Below, in pieces: positions 36,003-44,500 of a stretch of 64,000 bases of DNA. Every line of letters starts with the position of its first letter. Position 1 is the stretch's first letter. The notes beneath the pieces are model-generated. The model worked only from the letters and a program-made list of their open reading frames with translations, was not told where the DNA came from and searched no databases. Source of the DNA: UMGS1590 sp900552455 (GTDB taxonomy: Bacteria > Bacillota > Peptococcia > Peptococcales > Peptococcaceae); contig OZ007004.1 of the NCBI GenBank assembly GCA_963931105.1, positions 1,860,001-1,924,000 of the forward strand, given 5' to 3'. A program made the translations under genes and the position numbers.

Positions 36003-37271
36003 ATGTCATTATTTTTTGATCGATTGAAAAACTATGCCGGTCTGAGTGACGACGATGTTGCGCTCGTTGCGCGCTGCCTCGATGAGCTGGCGCCACAGTG
36101 GGCGCATTTCACCGACGTCACCCAGGCCAATCAGATAAAAGTTCTGGAAGCCTTTCAGAAAAATCAGGTGGCGGATTTCCACCTCAACGGTTCCACCGGC
36201 TACGGCTACGGGGACACGGGCCGCGATGTGCTCGAACGTGTCTGGGCAGATATTTTCTGCGCCGAAAAAGCGCTCGTGCGCTCAAATCTCGTCAGCGGCA
36301 CCCACGCCATCGCCACGGTGCTCTTTGGCATCCTGCGTTCTGGTGACGAAGCGGTTTCCATCAGCGGTCTGCCTTACGATACTTTGCAGACGGTCATCGG
36401 AAAAAGTGACGACGCCCAGGGAACGCTGCGCGAGTTCGGCATTCATCACAAAAGCGTGCCGCTCAAGGACAACGATTTCGACGAAGCAGCCATCCGCTCT
36501 GCGGTGACGCCGCAGACAAAGATGGTGATGATCCAGCGCTCCCGCGGCTACGAATGGCGCGACAGCCTGTCCATCGAGAAGATCGCCTGCGCCTGCGAGA
36601 TTGTCAAAAGCATTTCGCCGGAGATCGTCATCTTTGTCGACAACTGCTACGGCGAATTTGTCGAGGATCGCGAACCGCTCGAAGTCGGCGCAGATATCAT
36701 CGCCGGCTCCCTGATCAAAAATCCAGGCGGCGGTCTCGCGCCACGCGGCGGCTACATCGCCGGTCGCGAGGATCTCGTGAACGCCAGCGCGCAGCGCCTG
36801 ACAGCGCCGGGCATCAGTGACGACGTCAGCTCGTCGCTGGATTTTAACCGCCCGGCTTTTCAGGGGCTCTTCATGGCGCCGCTCATCGTCGAGCAGGCGC
36901 TCAAAGGCGCATCCTTTGCTGCAGCTTATCTTGGCGCCAAGGGCTACGTCGTTTCGCCGACAGCCGATGCCCAGCGCACGGACATCATCCAGTGCGTTGC
37001 GTTTGGCGATCCCGACAAGCTGCGAAAATTCTGCCAGGGCATCCAGGCAGCCTCTGCCCTTGAAAGTTATGTGACGCCGTACGACGACCAGCTGCCGGGC
37101 TACGACGATCCGGTTATCATGGCAGGCGGCACCTTCATCCAGGGCTCATCCATTGAACTCAGCATCGACGGCCCGATGCGTGCGCCGTTCATCGGCTACA
37201 TGCAGGGCGGTCTCTCGATTTCACATATCATTGCATCCGTATGTTTGGCAGCAAAGAAAATGGAGGGATAA
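36003..37271 (+). CDS. PLP-dependent methionine gamma-lyase family / aluminium resistance protein
   Basis: A 422-residue fold-type I PLP enzyme of the family often named 'aluminium resistance protein'. The N-terminal region DFHLNGSTGYGYGDTGRDVLERV contains the family's characteristic glycine-tyrosine stretch. SNLVSGTHAIATVLFGIL and the PLP-lysine region IAGSLIKNPGGGLAPRGGYIAGR (about residue 240) follow. The true substrate is unknown; the resistance name comes from early work on plants and bacteria and should not be read as its function. It is often found near hflX and DNA-repair genes in Bacillota. The spacer to hflX is six bases, with a weak ribosome binding site. Confidence 0.85.
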   Translation: MSLFFDRLKNYAGLSDDDVALVARCLDELAPQWAHFTDVTQANQIKVLEAFQKNQVADFHLNGSTGYGYGDTGRDVLERVWADIFCAEKALVRSNLVSGTHAIATVLFGILRSGDEAVSISGLPYDTLQTVIGKSDDAQGTLREFGIHHKSVPLKDNDFDEAAIRSAVTPQTKMVMIQRSRGYEWRDSLSIEKIACACEIVKSISPEIVIFVDNCYGEFVEDREPLEVGADIIAGSLIKNPGGGLAPRGGYIAGREDLVNASAQRLTAPGISDDVSSSLDFNRPAFQGLFMAPLIVEQALKGASFAAAYLGAKGYVVSPTADAQRTDIIQCVAFGDPDKLRKFCQGIQAASALESYVTPYDDQLPGYDDPVIMAGGTFIQGSSIELSIDGPMRAPFIGYMQGGLSISHIIASVCLAAKKMEG

Positions 37272-37272
37272 G

Positions 37273-37758
37273 ATGGACGTTTATACTTGGTTACTGATCG
37301 TAGCAATGGCCGCCGGTGTGATCGGCACGTTTGTGCCGATGCTGCCGGGTTTCTGGCTGGTCTTTCTCAGCATGCTGGCCTATGGCATTTTTGATCACTG
37401 GAACGCGTATCCGATCTGGTTTGTGGTGATCGTCGGCGTGCTTGCTGTCGGCAGCTCTGTGCTGGATTATTATGGCACGATGCTCGGCGCGAAACGCTTT
37501 GGCGCATCCAACGACGCCTCGATCGGCTCCACGCTCGGCGCTGCTGCCGGTGGCTTCATCGGTAAAGGCCGTGGCAGCGTGATCGGCGCGACCCTTGGCA
37601 CCGTTGGCGCAGAATACAGAACCCACCGTTCTCTGCAGGGCGCAATGCGCGCCAGCGCCGGCTCCCTCGTCGGAACAGCTGTGGTGTCCTTCATCCAGTT
37701 TGTCGTGGCGCTGATCATTTTTGTCATTACCTTCGTTTTATTGTGGGGGGCTGCATGA
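37273..37758 (+). CDS. DUF456 membrane protein
   Basis: A 161-residue integral membrane protein with hydrophobic helices at about residues 5-45 and 55-75 and a long one at the C-terminus (about 135-158). The glycine-rich centre (GSTLGAAAGGFIGKGRGS) matches the DUF456 family, of unknown function. The start at 37273 was taken because it follows directly on the previous stop and GGAGGG is just upstream; the longer in-frame extension would lie inside the previous gene. Its stop overlaps the ddl start (ATGA). Confidence 0.85.
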   Translation: MDVYTWLLIVAMAAGVIGTFVPMLPGFWLVFLSMLAYGIFDHWNAYPIWFVVIVGVLAVGSSVLDYYGTMLGAKRFGASNDASIGSTLGAAAGGFIGKGRGSVIGATLGTVGAEYRTHRSLQGAMRASAGSLVGTAVVSFIQFVVALIIFVITFVLLWGAA

Positions 37759-38858
37759 TGTTAGATAAGAAGTTAAAAATCGGGGTCGTTTTTGGCGGCC
37801 CTTCCGGTGAATATGACGTTTCCTGCGTTTCTGCGAATACGATCGTCGGCGCGCTCCTGGATGCCGGCTACGAAAATGTGTTTCCGATCGGCATCGCCAA
37901 GGATGGCCGCTGGTACGGTCCCGTCGCGCGCGAGGATGTGGAGCATTTCGACGCAGCTGGCTACGCCGACAGAGAACTGATCTTTCCGCAGTATCCTGGC
38001 GGCGTTATGCGCAATGCCAAAACTTTTGCTGAGATCGGCCAGATCGATGTCGCATTTCCGATCATTCACGGCTCTTATGGCGAAGACGGCCATCTGCAGG
38101 CGTTCTTCGATATGTGCCGCATCCCTTACGTTGGCGCTGGCATGATGGGCTCCATGGTCGGGATGGACAAGGTTTTCATGCGCGACATTCTCAAGGCTTA
38201 CGCCATTCCGCAGACGGATTACGTGGCTGTGCGCCGCTACGATTTTGAGAACGACACAGAGGCCGTGCTCGATCAGATTGAAGACGCCCTCGTTTATCCG
38301 ATGTTCGTCAAACCATCCTGCCTCGGCTCCAGCGTCGGCATCAGCAAGGTGGAAAACCGCGCTGCGCTGCGCGAAGGGCTCGCCGGCGCTGCGCGCTACG
38401 ACAGCAAGCTCATTGTTGAGACAGGCGTCAACGCGCGTGAGATCGAGACTGCGCTCCTCGGCAACGAGGAAGTAGAAATGGCTGTGCCTGGCGAGATCGT
38501 GACAGAGGGCGTGTTCTACGACTACGAATCGAAGTACATCCTCGACAACAGCACGACCAAAGCGCCAGCCGATCTCACCGAAGAACAGGTTGCCGAGATC
38601 ACGCGCATCGCCAAGGAAACCTACATGGTTCTCGATCTCGACGGTATGTGCCGCGCCGATTTCTTCATCGACAAGGACAACGGCCGCATTCTGCTGAACG
38701 AGGTCAACACCCTGCCAGGCTTCACATCCATCAGCATGTACGCAAAAATGTGGCAGGCTTCCGGTCGTCCGCTGATCGAGGTGATCGAGCGCCTGATCGC
38801 GCTGGCATTTGAAAAACACAAAGACGATATGAGAAACTACACCGCTTTTGGAGGCTAA
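37755..38858 (+). CDS. ddl: D-alanine--D-alanine ligase
   Basis: Makes the D-Ala-D-Ala dipeptide for peptidoglycan. The ATP-grasp fold is complete: FGGPSGEYDVSCVSA at the N-terminus, PIIHGSYGEDGHLQAFF (about residue 95), FVKPSCLGSSVGISKV (about 190), and the metal-binding DFFIDKDNGRILLNEVNTLPGFT. The length is 367 residues. The Tyr in GSYGEDG is consistent with D-Ala-D-Ala rather than D-lactate specificity, though this is not proof. The start at 37755 overlaps the DUF456 stop; GGGGGG upstream is the likely ribosome binding site. Confidence 0.93.
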   Translation: MMLDKKLKIGVVFGGPSGEYDVSCVSANTIVGALLDAGYENVFPIGIAKDGRWYGPVAREDVEHFDAAGYADRELIFPQYPGGVMRNAKTFAEIGQIDVAFPIIHGSYGEDGHLQAFFDMCRIPYVGAGMMGSMVGMDKVFMRDILKAYAIPQTDYVAVRRYDFENDTEAVLDQIEDALVYPMFVKPSCLGSSVGISKVENRAALREGLAGAARYDSKLIVETGVNAREIETALLGNEEVEMAVPGEIVTEGVFYDYESKYILDNSTTKAPADLTEEQVAEITRIAKETYMVLDLDGMCRADFFIDKDNGRILLNEVNTLPGFTSISMYAKMWQASGRPLIEVIERLIALAFEKHKDDMRNYTAFGG

Positions 38859-38861
38859 TCT

Positions 38862-39980
38862 ATGGCTGGAAAATCTAAGAAACAACAAACCATTGCCGGA
38901 ATGAATGATGATAAGAACGAAGCGCTCAAGCACGCGCTGAAAGCGATGGAGGATCAGTTTGGCCCAGGCACCATCATGCGCCTCGGCGACCAGACAAAGC
39001 TCGAGGTCGAGACCATTCCAACCGGCTCCATCGCCCTCGATCGCGCGCTCGGCGTTGGCGGTCTGCCAAAGGGCCGCATCATCGAGATCTATGGGCCGGA
39101 ATCCTCCGGTAAGACCACCGTCGCGCTCCACTGTGTGGCAGAAGCGCAGAAACGCGGCGGCATCGCTGCATTTATCGACGCGGAGCACGCGCTCGATCCT
39201 GTCTACGCGAAAAACATTGGCGTCGACACGGAAAATCTCCTGATCAGCCAGCCGGACAACGGCGAGCAGGCGCTGGAAGTCTGCGACGCCCTCGTGCGCA
39301 GCGGCGCTGTGGATATGATCGTCGTCGACTCTGTTGCAGCGCTGACGCCACGCGCCGAGATCGAAGGCGAGATGGGCGACACCCACGTTGGTCTGCTCGC
39401 GCGTCTTATGAGCCAGGCGCTGCGCAAGCTCACCGCCAACATCGGCCGCACGAACACTGTCGTCATTTTCATTAATCAGATCCGTGAAAAGATCGGCGTT
39501 CTCTATGGCAATCCGGAAACGACCACCGGCGGCCGTGCGCTCAAATTCTATTCCAGCGTGCGTCTCGAGGTGCGTCGCGGCGAAGCCATCAAAAAAGGCA
39601 ACGACATCGTCGGCAACCGCACCAAGGTGAAGGTCGTCAAGAATAAAGTGGCGCCGCCGTTCAGAACCTGCGAGTTTGACATTCTCTACGGCGAAGGGAT
39701 CTCCAACGAAAGTTCCCTCATCGACATCGCTGCCGAGATGGGCGTGCTCGAAAAGAGCGGCTCCTGGTATTCCTACAAAGGCGAACGCCTCGGCCAGGGA
39801 CGCGACAACGTCCGCATTTATCTCCGAGAGCATCCGGAAATGGCGCAGGAGATCGACCAGCGCGTGCGCGGTGTTGCTGTTGACGAAGAACCGGAGAAGA
39901 AGGAGGAAGCCCTTCTGCAGGAAAATATGAACGCGCTTCTCGACGACGATTTCCTCGCAGATGTGGACGATGAACTCTGA
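38862..39980 (+). CDS. recA: Recombinase RecA
   Basis: Strand-exchange protein central to recombination and the SOS response. Walker A GPESSGKTT is at about residue 77; further motifs are FIDAEHALDPVYA, VVDSVAALTPRAEIEGEMGD (L1 side) and NQIREKIGVLYGNPETTTGGRALKFYSS. The acidic C-terminal tail ends LADVDDEL. The 372-residue length is slightly above average. It begins three bases after ddl, and its stop overlaps recX (TGATG). No LexA box was recognised nearby, so SOS control is not supported by this sequence. Confidence 0.97.
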   Translation: MAGKSKKQQTIAGMNDDKNEALKHALKAMEDQFGPGTIMRLGDQTKLEVETIPTGSIALDRALGVGGLPKGRIIEIYGPESSGKTTVALHCVAEAQKRGGIAAFIDAEHALDPVYAKNIGVDTENLLISQPDNGEQALEVCDALVRSGAVDMIVVDSVAALTPRAEIEGEMGDTHVGLLARLMSQALRKLTANIGRTNTVVIFINQIREKIGVLYGNPETTTGGRALKFYSSVRLEVRRGEAIKKGNDIVGNRTKVKVVKNKVAPPFRTCEFDILYGEGISNESSLIDIAAEMGVLEKSGSWYSYKGERLGQGRDNVRIYLREHPEMAQEIDQRVRGVAVDEEPEKKEEALLQENMNALLDDDFLADVDDEL

Positions 39981-40408
39981 TGGAAGAAAAGCATAAACAG
40001 CTCGCCCTGCGCTATCTCACGGTGCGCATGCGCTCAGAATTCGAGATGCGCCAATATCTGGAGAAAAAGCAGGTAGCGGCTGAAGAGATCGACGAGATCG
40101 TCGACTATCTCTATTCCTATCATTATCTCGACGACGCGCAGTTTGCTGAAAGCTTCGTGCGCGACAAACTCCGCTTCAATCCCTGCGGACGACTCAAGCT
40201 CACCTTTGCGCTGCGCGATAAGGGCATCGATTCCTTCATTATAGAAGATACCCTCGCCAGGGAATATCCAGAGGAAGCAGAGATCGCACAGCTTGAGCGT
40301 GAGTACGACAAGTGTCGGGAAAAAGGGAAAAAATACCAACAAACGATGCGCTATCTTTATGGAAAAGGCTACAGCGCTGGACTTCTTTCGGAACTCGAGC
40401 GTTATTGA
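39980..40408 (+). CDS. recX: Regulatory protein RecX
   Basis: Modulator that limits RecA filament extension. The 142-residue protein is made of three-helix repeats and shows RSEFEMRQYL, YHYLDDAQFAESFVRDKL, and the C-terminal RYLYGKGYSAGLLSE that closes RecX proteins. It starts within the last bases of recA, the usual arrangement. The length is at the short end of the family. Confidence 0.92.
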   Translation: MEEKHKQLALRYLTVRMRSEFEMRQYLEKKQVAAEEIDEIVDYLYSYHYLDDAQFAESFVRDKLRFNPCGRLKLTFALRDKGIDSFIIEDTLAREYPEEAEIAQLEREYDKCREKGKKYQQTMRYLYGKGYSAGLLSELERY

Positions 40409-40434
40409 CTCACCGTCTGGAAGGCTGAAAAACC

Positions 40435-40463
40435 TTGACACTACGCGCTTTTCAGCGTAAAAT
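40435..40463 (+). promoter_or_regulatory. Strong promoter ahead of the rny leader RNA
   Basis: TTGACA (40435-40440), a 17-base spacer and TAAAAT (40458-40463): a near-consensus housekeeping promoter with start near 40470. Confidence 0.88.
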
Positions 40464-40469
40464 AATCGT

Positions 40470-40609
40470 AGACTATGGTGAGGTAATTGCTTTGACCGCT
40501 GATGTGCATGGATGTTAACCGCTTTGGTAACATATAACAGAAATGAAACATTTTGTCATATGGTTGATTACTATGAAGAGCAAACCAAGATAGTTGGTTT
40601 GCTTTTTTT
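40470..40609 (+). ncRNA. Candidate structured non-coding RNA upstream of rny
   Basis: This stretch of about 140 bases begins at the predicted start of a strong promoter and ends in an intrinsic terminator (GCAAACCAA 40580-40588, TTGGTTTGC 40594-40602, seven T). In between there is no credible reading frame. It has a hairpin with ATGTTAACC / GGTAACAT arms, a smaller AAATG/CATTT hairpin, and a possible long-range stem joining AGGTAATT near the 5' end to GATTACT near the terminator. It could be an independent small RNA or a transcription-attenuating leader of rny. I could not match it to a riboswitch consensus I know. Confidence 0.6.
40580..40609 (+). terminator. Intrinsic terminator between recX and rny
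   Basis: A perfect 9-bp stem (40580-40588 with 40594-40602), five-base loop and seven T. It lies upstream of rny, so it ends the leader or small RNA. Confidence 0.9.
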
Positions 40610-40667
40610 ATTGCCTTAGTCTCAGAAATTACAATTGAACAAAGAATTCTTTAGAAAGGAGGAAGAT

Positions 40668-42203
40668 ATGCTCGAGCTCATTATCGCTGTGATCGTAGGT
40701 TTGGCGATAGGTGGCATCGGAGGTTACATTGCACGAAAAAAATCCTCGGAATCCCTCATCGGTTCCGCGGAAGCCGAAGCGCAGCGCATTCTGGAAGCGG
40801 CCAACAGAGACATTGAAGCCATGAAAAAAGAAGCGCTGATCGAGGCCAAAGACACTGCCCTGCAGATCCGCAACGAAGCGGAAGTAGAGGCAAAGGAGAT
40901 CCGTTCAGAGGCGTATAACACCGAAAAACGTTTGGTGCAGAAGGAAGATGCCCTGGACCGCAAATCTACCAATCTTGAAAAGAAAGAAAACGCGCTTCTT
41001 GAAAAAGAAAATAAACTGGAAGAAGCACGCACAGAGTTGAGCGAACTGATCGACAGGCAACAGCTGGAATTGGAGCGTGTTGCCGGCCTCAGCGCCGAAG
41101 AAGCGAAGAATCAGTTGTTCAACCAGGTTGAGAGCGACGTAGACCATAGTCTCGCGGTCATGATCAAGGACAAGGAAGCTGAAGCCAAGGCGTCCGCCGA
41201 AAAAACCGCGCGCAACATCATCGCCGGCGCCATTCAGCGCTGTGCTGCAGATCATGTTGCAGAATCCACCGTTTCCGTCGTTCCGCTTCCAAATGACGAG
41301 ATGAAGGGCCGCATCATCGGTCGCGAAGGCCGCAACATCCGCGCCCTCGAAAATCTCACCGGCGTCGATCTCATCATCGACGACACGCCGGAAGCTGTCG
41401 TGCTCTCCTGCTTCGAACCGATCCGTCGCGAGGTTGCCCGTGTGGCGCTTGAAAAGCTCATCGTCGACGGCCGCATCCATCCAGCCCGCATCGAAGAAAT
41501 GGTGCACAAGGCCCAGAAGGAAGTGGACGCGACCATTCGCGAAGCCGGCGAACAGGCCGTGTTTGAAACAGGTATCCACCAGTTGCATCCGGAGCTGGTC
41601 AAGCTGCTCGGCCGCTTGAAGTATCGCACCAGCTACGGTCAAAATGTGCTGAAGCATTCCATTGAAGTTTCCCATCTCTCCGGTCTCATGGCTGCCGAGC
41701 TTGGTGTGGACGTGACACTGGCAAAACGTGCCGGTCTGCTCCACGATATCGGCAAAGCCATCGACCACGACACCGAAGGCTCGCACACCACTCTGGGGGC
41801 AGACATCGCCCGCAAGTACCGCGAACCAGCCGGTGTTCTCAATGCCATCCTCTCGCACCACGGAGACGCAGAGCCTAGCTCGGTCGAATCCGTCCTCGTG
41901 GCAGCAGCGGATGCCATTTCCGCCGCCCGTCCAGGCGCGCGCCGGGAAACCCTGGAAAATTACCTCAAACGACTTACCCAGCTGGAAGGCATCGCCAACG
42001 ATTTCGATGGCGTCGAAAAAACCTACGCCGTCCAGGCAGGGCGAGAAGTGCGTGTCATCGTCAAACCTGAAAAGATTGACGATGCTCAGAGCGCAAAGCT
42101 CGCTTACGACATCGTCAAACGCATCGAAGCCGAGATGGAATATCCCGGCCAGATCAAAGTGGTCGTCATTCGCGAAACTCGCAACGTGAATTACGCCAAA
42201 TAA
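40668..42203 (+). CDS. rny: Ribonuclease Y
   Basis: Membrane-anchored endoribonuclease that starts mRNA decay in many Bacillota. An N-terminal membrane helix (LELIIAVIVGLAIGGIGGYI) leads into a charged coiled coil (about residues 25-190). The KH domain (MKGRIIGREGRNIRALENLT, about residue 210) and the HD domain (AGLLHDIGKAIDHDTEGSH, about 355) follow. The 511-residue length is standard. The start at 40668 was chosen because AAAGGAGG is well spaced and the protein then opens directly with the membrane helix; an upstream TTG adds eleven polar residues and is unlikely. Two promoters could feed it: readthrough from recAX and the strong one at 40435. Confidence 0.95.
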   Translation: MLELIIAVIVGLAIGGIGGYIARKKSSESLIGSAEAEAQRILEAANRDIEAMKKEALIEAKDTALQIRNEAEVEAKEIRSEAYNTEKRLVQKEDALDRKSTNLEKKENALLEKENKLEEARTELSELIDRQQLELERVAGLSAEEAKNQLFNQVESDVDHSLAVMIKDKEAEAKASAEKTARNIIAGAIQRCAADHVAESTVSVVPLPNDEMKGRIIGREGRNIRALENLTGVDLIIDDTPEAVVLSCFEPIRREVARVALEKLIVDGRIHPARIEEMVHKAQKEVDATIREAGEQAVFETGIHQLHPELVKLLGRLKYRTSYGQNVLKHSIEVSHLSGLMAAELGVDVTLAKRAGLLHDIGKAIDHDTEGSHTTLGADIARKYREPAGVLNAILSHHGDAEPSSVESVLVAAADAISAARPGARRETLENYLKRLTQLEGIANDFDGVEKTYAVQAGREVRVIVKPEKIDDAQSAKLAYDIVKRIEAEMEYPGQIKVVVIRETRNVNYAK

Positions 42204-42214
42204 CATTGCAACCA

Positions 42215-42248
42215 AAAACGCGTGCCAGCTGTGGGGCACGCGTTTTTT
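42215..42248 (+). terminator. Terminator of rny (copy 1 of a duplicated hairpin)
   Basis: A perfect 12-bp stem (42215-42226 with 42235-42246), loop AGCTGTGG and a T-run. A near-identical hairpin recurs at 43093. Confidence 0.9.
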
Positions 42249-42250
42249 CG

Positions 42251-42279
42251 TGGAATAATTTGCAGAAATGCGGTATAAT
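42251..42279 (+). promoter_or_regulatory. Possible promoter of the small protein/GNAT pair
   Basis: TATAAT at 42274-42279 is perfect; the -35 candidate TGGAAT at 42251-42256 is weak but at 17-base spacing. Confidence 0.5.
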
Positions 42280-42315
42280 AATCGTAGAGAAAATTTTTTT
42301 AGGAGGTGAGTGGTA

Positions 42316-42498
42316 ATGGCCACATCGAGTATCTTTGCTGACTTTTCTATTCACGACCCTAAAACTTTGAAAAACTTTATCGACGCGCTGGAAGATTCCA
42401 GAGCAGAAGTTGAGAGAAAAGAACCACAGACCGATTCGACAAGTTCTGTTCGTCAGCTGACAGATCCAGCTGAGATCAAAGATTTTTTGTTGAAATAA
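42316..42498 (+). CDS. Small acidic protein, candidate antitoxin
   Basis: A 60-residue protein (MATSSIFADFSIHDPKTLKNF...) rich in Asp, Glu and Ser, ending in DPAEIKDFLLK. It has no recognisable DNA-binding motif, signal or membrane segment. The start at 42316 has AGGAGG nine bases upstream; a GTG six bases earlier is too close to it. It lies ten bases before a GNAT acetyltransferase gene and shares its promoter. The arrangement of a short protein followed by a GNAT enzyme resembles type II GNAT toxin-antitoxin pairs, so it may be the antitoxin. That is inference from size and position. Confidence 0.65.
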   Translation: MATSSIFADFSIHDPKTLKNFIDALEDSRAEVERKEPQTDSTSSVRQLTDPAEIKDFLLK

Positions 42499-42508
42499 GG
42501 GGACAATC

Positions 42509-43087
42509 ATGACATATAGATCGATCAATATTTTGGATGCTATTGAGCAAATCGGAGAAAGTGCTACACAGGAACTTATCTCCGATTTTTCTTGTAGTAA
42601 AAATCAGGATATCCAACACTTTTTGCAGCATAATGCGATTGATTTTGCGAAGAGAAAAATTTCGATCACCCATCTTGTTTTCGACGAAGAAAAGAGGATT
42701 GTGGGATATTACACGCTCACGCACAAGCCGCTCTTGATCTCAGAAAAAGACAGAACGTCTCTCTCAAAATCAGATGAAAAGAAAATCGCACGATATTGCA
42801 AATTGGATGAAGACAGTGGTGCCTATACAGTTTCAGCATTTCTCATTGCACAATTTGGTAAGTCTGACCGCAGTTCGATAGGTGGAAATGAACTGATGCA
42901 AGCAGCGGTCGCAACATTGACCATGGTACAGAGACAGGTTGGTGGCGGAATTATCTTTCTGGAATGTGAAGATCATGAGAAATTGTTGGCTTTCTATCAA
43001 AATGAACAAAATTGTTATAAGCGTTATGGCTTTAGAAAATCTGACAAAGATGCAAAGACCTATGTCCGTTTATTGAGATTTTTTTGA
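42509..43087 (+). CDS. GNAT-family acetyltransferase, toxin-like
   Basis: A 192-residue protein resembling GNAT acetyltransferases. HLVFDEEKRIVGYYTLTHKPL forms the expected beta2-beta4 region. FLIAQFGKS...GGNELMQAAVATLTMV is where the acetyl-CoA loop and helix are expected, and IIFLECEDHEKLLAFYQNEQ...YGFRK is the characteristic C-terminal beta-strand and 'YGF' motif. The Q/RxxGxG/A loop is degenerate here. The gene is A+T richer than its neighbours (TTT, AAA, ATT codons), a sign of transfer. With the small gene before it, it may act as a tRNA- or protein-acetylating toxin; nothing in the sequence proves toxicity. Confidence 0.75.
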   Translation: MTYRSINILDAIEQIGESATQELISDFSCSKNQDIQHFLQHNAIDFAKRKISITHLVFDEEKRIVGYYTLTHKPLLISEKDRTSLSKSDEKKIARYCKLDEDSGAYTVSAFLIAQFGKSDRSSIGGNELMQAAVATLTMVQRQVGGGIIFLECEDHEKLLAFYQNEQNCYKRYGFRKSDKDAKTYVRLLRFF

Positions 43088-43092
43088 TCGTC

Positions 43093-43125
43093 AACGCGTG
43101 CCAGCTGTGGGGTGCGCGTTTTTTT
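43093..43125 (+). terminator. Terminator of the GNAT pair (copy 2 of the duplicated hairpin)
   Basis: A 10-bp stem (43093-43102 with 43111-43120) with the same left arm and loop as the rny terminator. Two changed bases in the right arm leave G-T pairs. Confidence 0.88.
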
Positions 43126-43132
43126 GTGAGCG

Positions 43133-43161
43133 TTGAAAGTGTTCGGGAAAACGACTATAAT
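43133..43161 (+). promoter_or_regulatory. Promoter of the LuxR-type regulator
   Basis: TTGAAA (43133-43138), a 17-base spacer and TATAAT (43156-43161). Confidence 0.82.
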
Positions 43162-43193
43162 ACAATGAGAAACCAGCAAAGGAGGAACGCATC

Positions 43194-44375
43194 ATGGTTT
43201 ATATCAGCGTGGCAGAAGCAGCCGAACGATGGCAGCTTTCTGAGCGCCGCGTGCAGAAATTCGCGCGCGACGGGCGCATTCCCGGGGCGAAAAAATTCAG
43301 TGGCAGCTGGGCCATTCCGGAGGATGCTGCACGCCCACAGGATCCGCGAAAATCTGACGGCGCTGCGCCCCAAAAACCGCAGGCGTTTCTTTTGCCAATG
43401 CCGCTTATGAACACAGCCTTCGCGCCGGGACATGCAGCCGAAACTGTAGCGGCCATTTCGGACCCGGACCTGCGCGTCATCGCTTGCGCCGAACTTGCCT
43501 ATTTCAGCGGCCAGGCAGAGACCGCCGCAGCGATCGCCGCGCCCTACCTTGACAGCGACGAACCGGCGCTACACCTTTCCGCCTGCTTCATCTGTTCCTA
43601 CGCCAACCTCACCCTCGGCGACATTCAGTGCGCCCGCGCCGCCCTGGCGCGCGTGCAGCAGAGCCAGGTGGCTTTCGCCACTGCGCCAGAGCTTTCTGCC
43701 GCCGCCGTTTTCATCGTCACCGCCGCCAGCGTCCTGCTCCACCTGCCTTTGCCAGACGCCCTGCCGGATCTTTCCGCCGCCTTCAAATATCTGCCGCCGG
43801 GCCTGCGCCAGTTCGCTGTGTATGTGCAGGCGCATCAAAAATACCTCGCCGCCGACTACGCCGGCAGCATTGCCGTGGTGGAAAACGCGCTGAATTTTGA
43901 GCGCGCCGTCTATCCCATCCCCGCCATCTATCTCCATCTCGTCGCCGTCATGGACGCCATGAGCCTCAAAGAACCCGACCGCGCCGAAGCGCATCTTCTC
44001 GCCGCCTGGGAGCTGGCTCAGCCGGATGATCTCATCGAAGCCTTCGGCGAGCACCACGGCCTTCTCGGCGGCATGCTCGAAGTCGTCATCAAGCCGCGTT
44101 GGCCCGAAGATTTTAAGCGCATCATCGACATCACCTATCGTTTTTCCTGGGGCTGGCGCCGCGTGCACAATCCAGACACCGGTCACGATGTTGCCGACAA
44201 TCTCAGCACCACCGAGTTTGCCATCTGCATGCTCGCCGCCCGCGACTGGAACGATGGCGAGATCGCCGAGCATCTGAATCTTTCCGTGCACACTGTCAAG
44301 AGTCATCTTTCCAACGCTTACAGCAAGCTCGGCATCAAAGGTCGTAGAGCGCTCAAAGATCACATGCTTCTTTAA
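43194..44375 (+). CDS. Transcriptional regulator with N-terminal excisionase-like HTH and C-terminal LuxR HTH
   Basis: A 393-residue regulator with two DNA-binding domains. Residues about 1-50 (YISVAEAAERWQLSERRVQKF...RIPGAKKFSGSWAIP) form a MerR/excisionase-like winged helix. Residues about 80-310 are alpha-helical and alanine-rich, like a TPR-type sensor domain. Residues about 330-390 are a LuxR HTH (LSTTEFAICMLAARDWNDGEIAEHLNLSVHTVKSHLSNAYSKL). No receiver domain or ligand pocket motif was recognised. It has its own promoter, an AGGAGG site and a terminator, and lies directly upstream of an SLH esterase, which is a plausible target. Its codons are GC-rich (GCC, CGC), unlike the GNAT genes just before it. 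Confidence 0.85.
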   Translation: MVYISVAEAAERWQLSERRVQKFARDGRIPGAKKFSGSWAIPEDAARPQDPRKSDGAAPQKPQAFLLPMPLMNTAFAPGHAAETVAAISDPDLRVIACAELAYFSGQAETAAAIAAPYLDSDEPALHLSACFICSYANLTLGDIQCARAALARVQQSQVAFATAPELSAAAVFIVTAASVLLHLPLPDALPDLSAAFKYLPPGLRQFAVYVQAHQKYLAADYAGSIAVVENALNFERAVYPIPAIYLHLVAVMDAMSLKEPDRAEAHLLAAWELAQPDDLIEAFGEHHGLLGGMLEVVIKPRWPEDFKRIIDITYRFSWGWRRVHNPDTGHDVADNLSTTEFAICMLAARDWNDGEIAEHLNLSVHTVKSHLSNAYSKLGIKGRRALKDHMLL

Positions 44376-44410
44376 GGGATGTCTGCCCTGCGCAGGCATC
44401 CCTCTTTTTT
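44376..44410 (+). terminator. Terminator of the LuxR-type regulator
   Basis: The stem GGGATG-CTGC / GCAG-GCATCCC starts directly after the stop codon and is followed by a TCTTTTTT tract. Confidence 0.9.
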
Positions 44411-44500
44411 GTGTAAAAACGCGCCATGGCAAAATCGTTTTTTTATGGTATATTAATCCTATATGGATTAACAAATGGTTCATTAAAAGGAGGAATGACA

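Noticed and set aside
37773..39833. A 686-codon antisense frame across ddl and recA
   Set aside because: It covers parts of two conserved genes on the other strand and has no start signal or recognisable domain.
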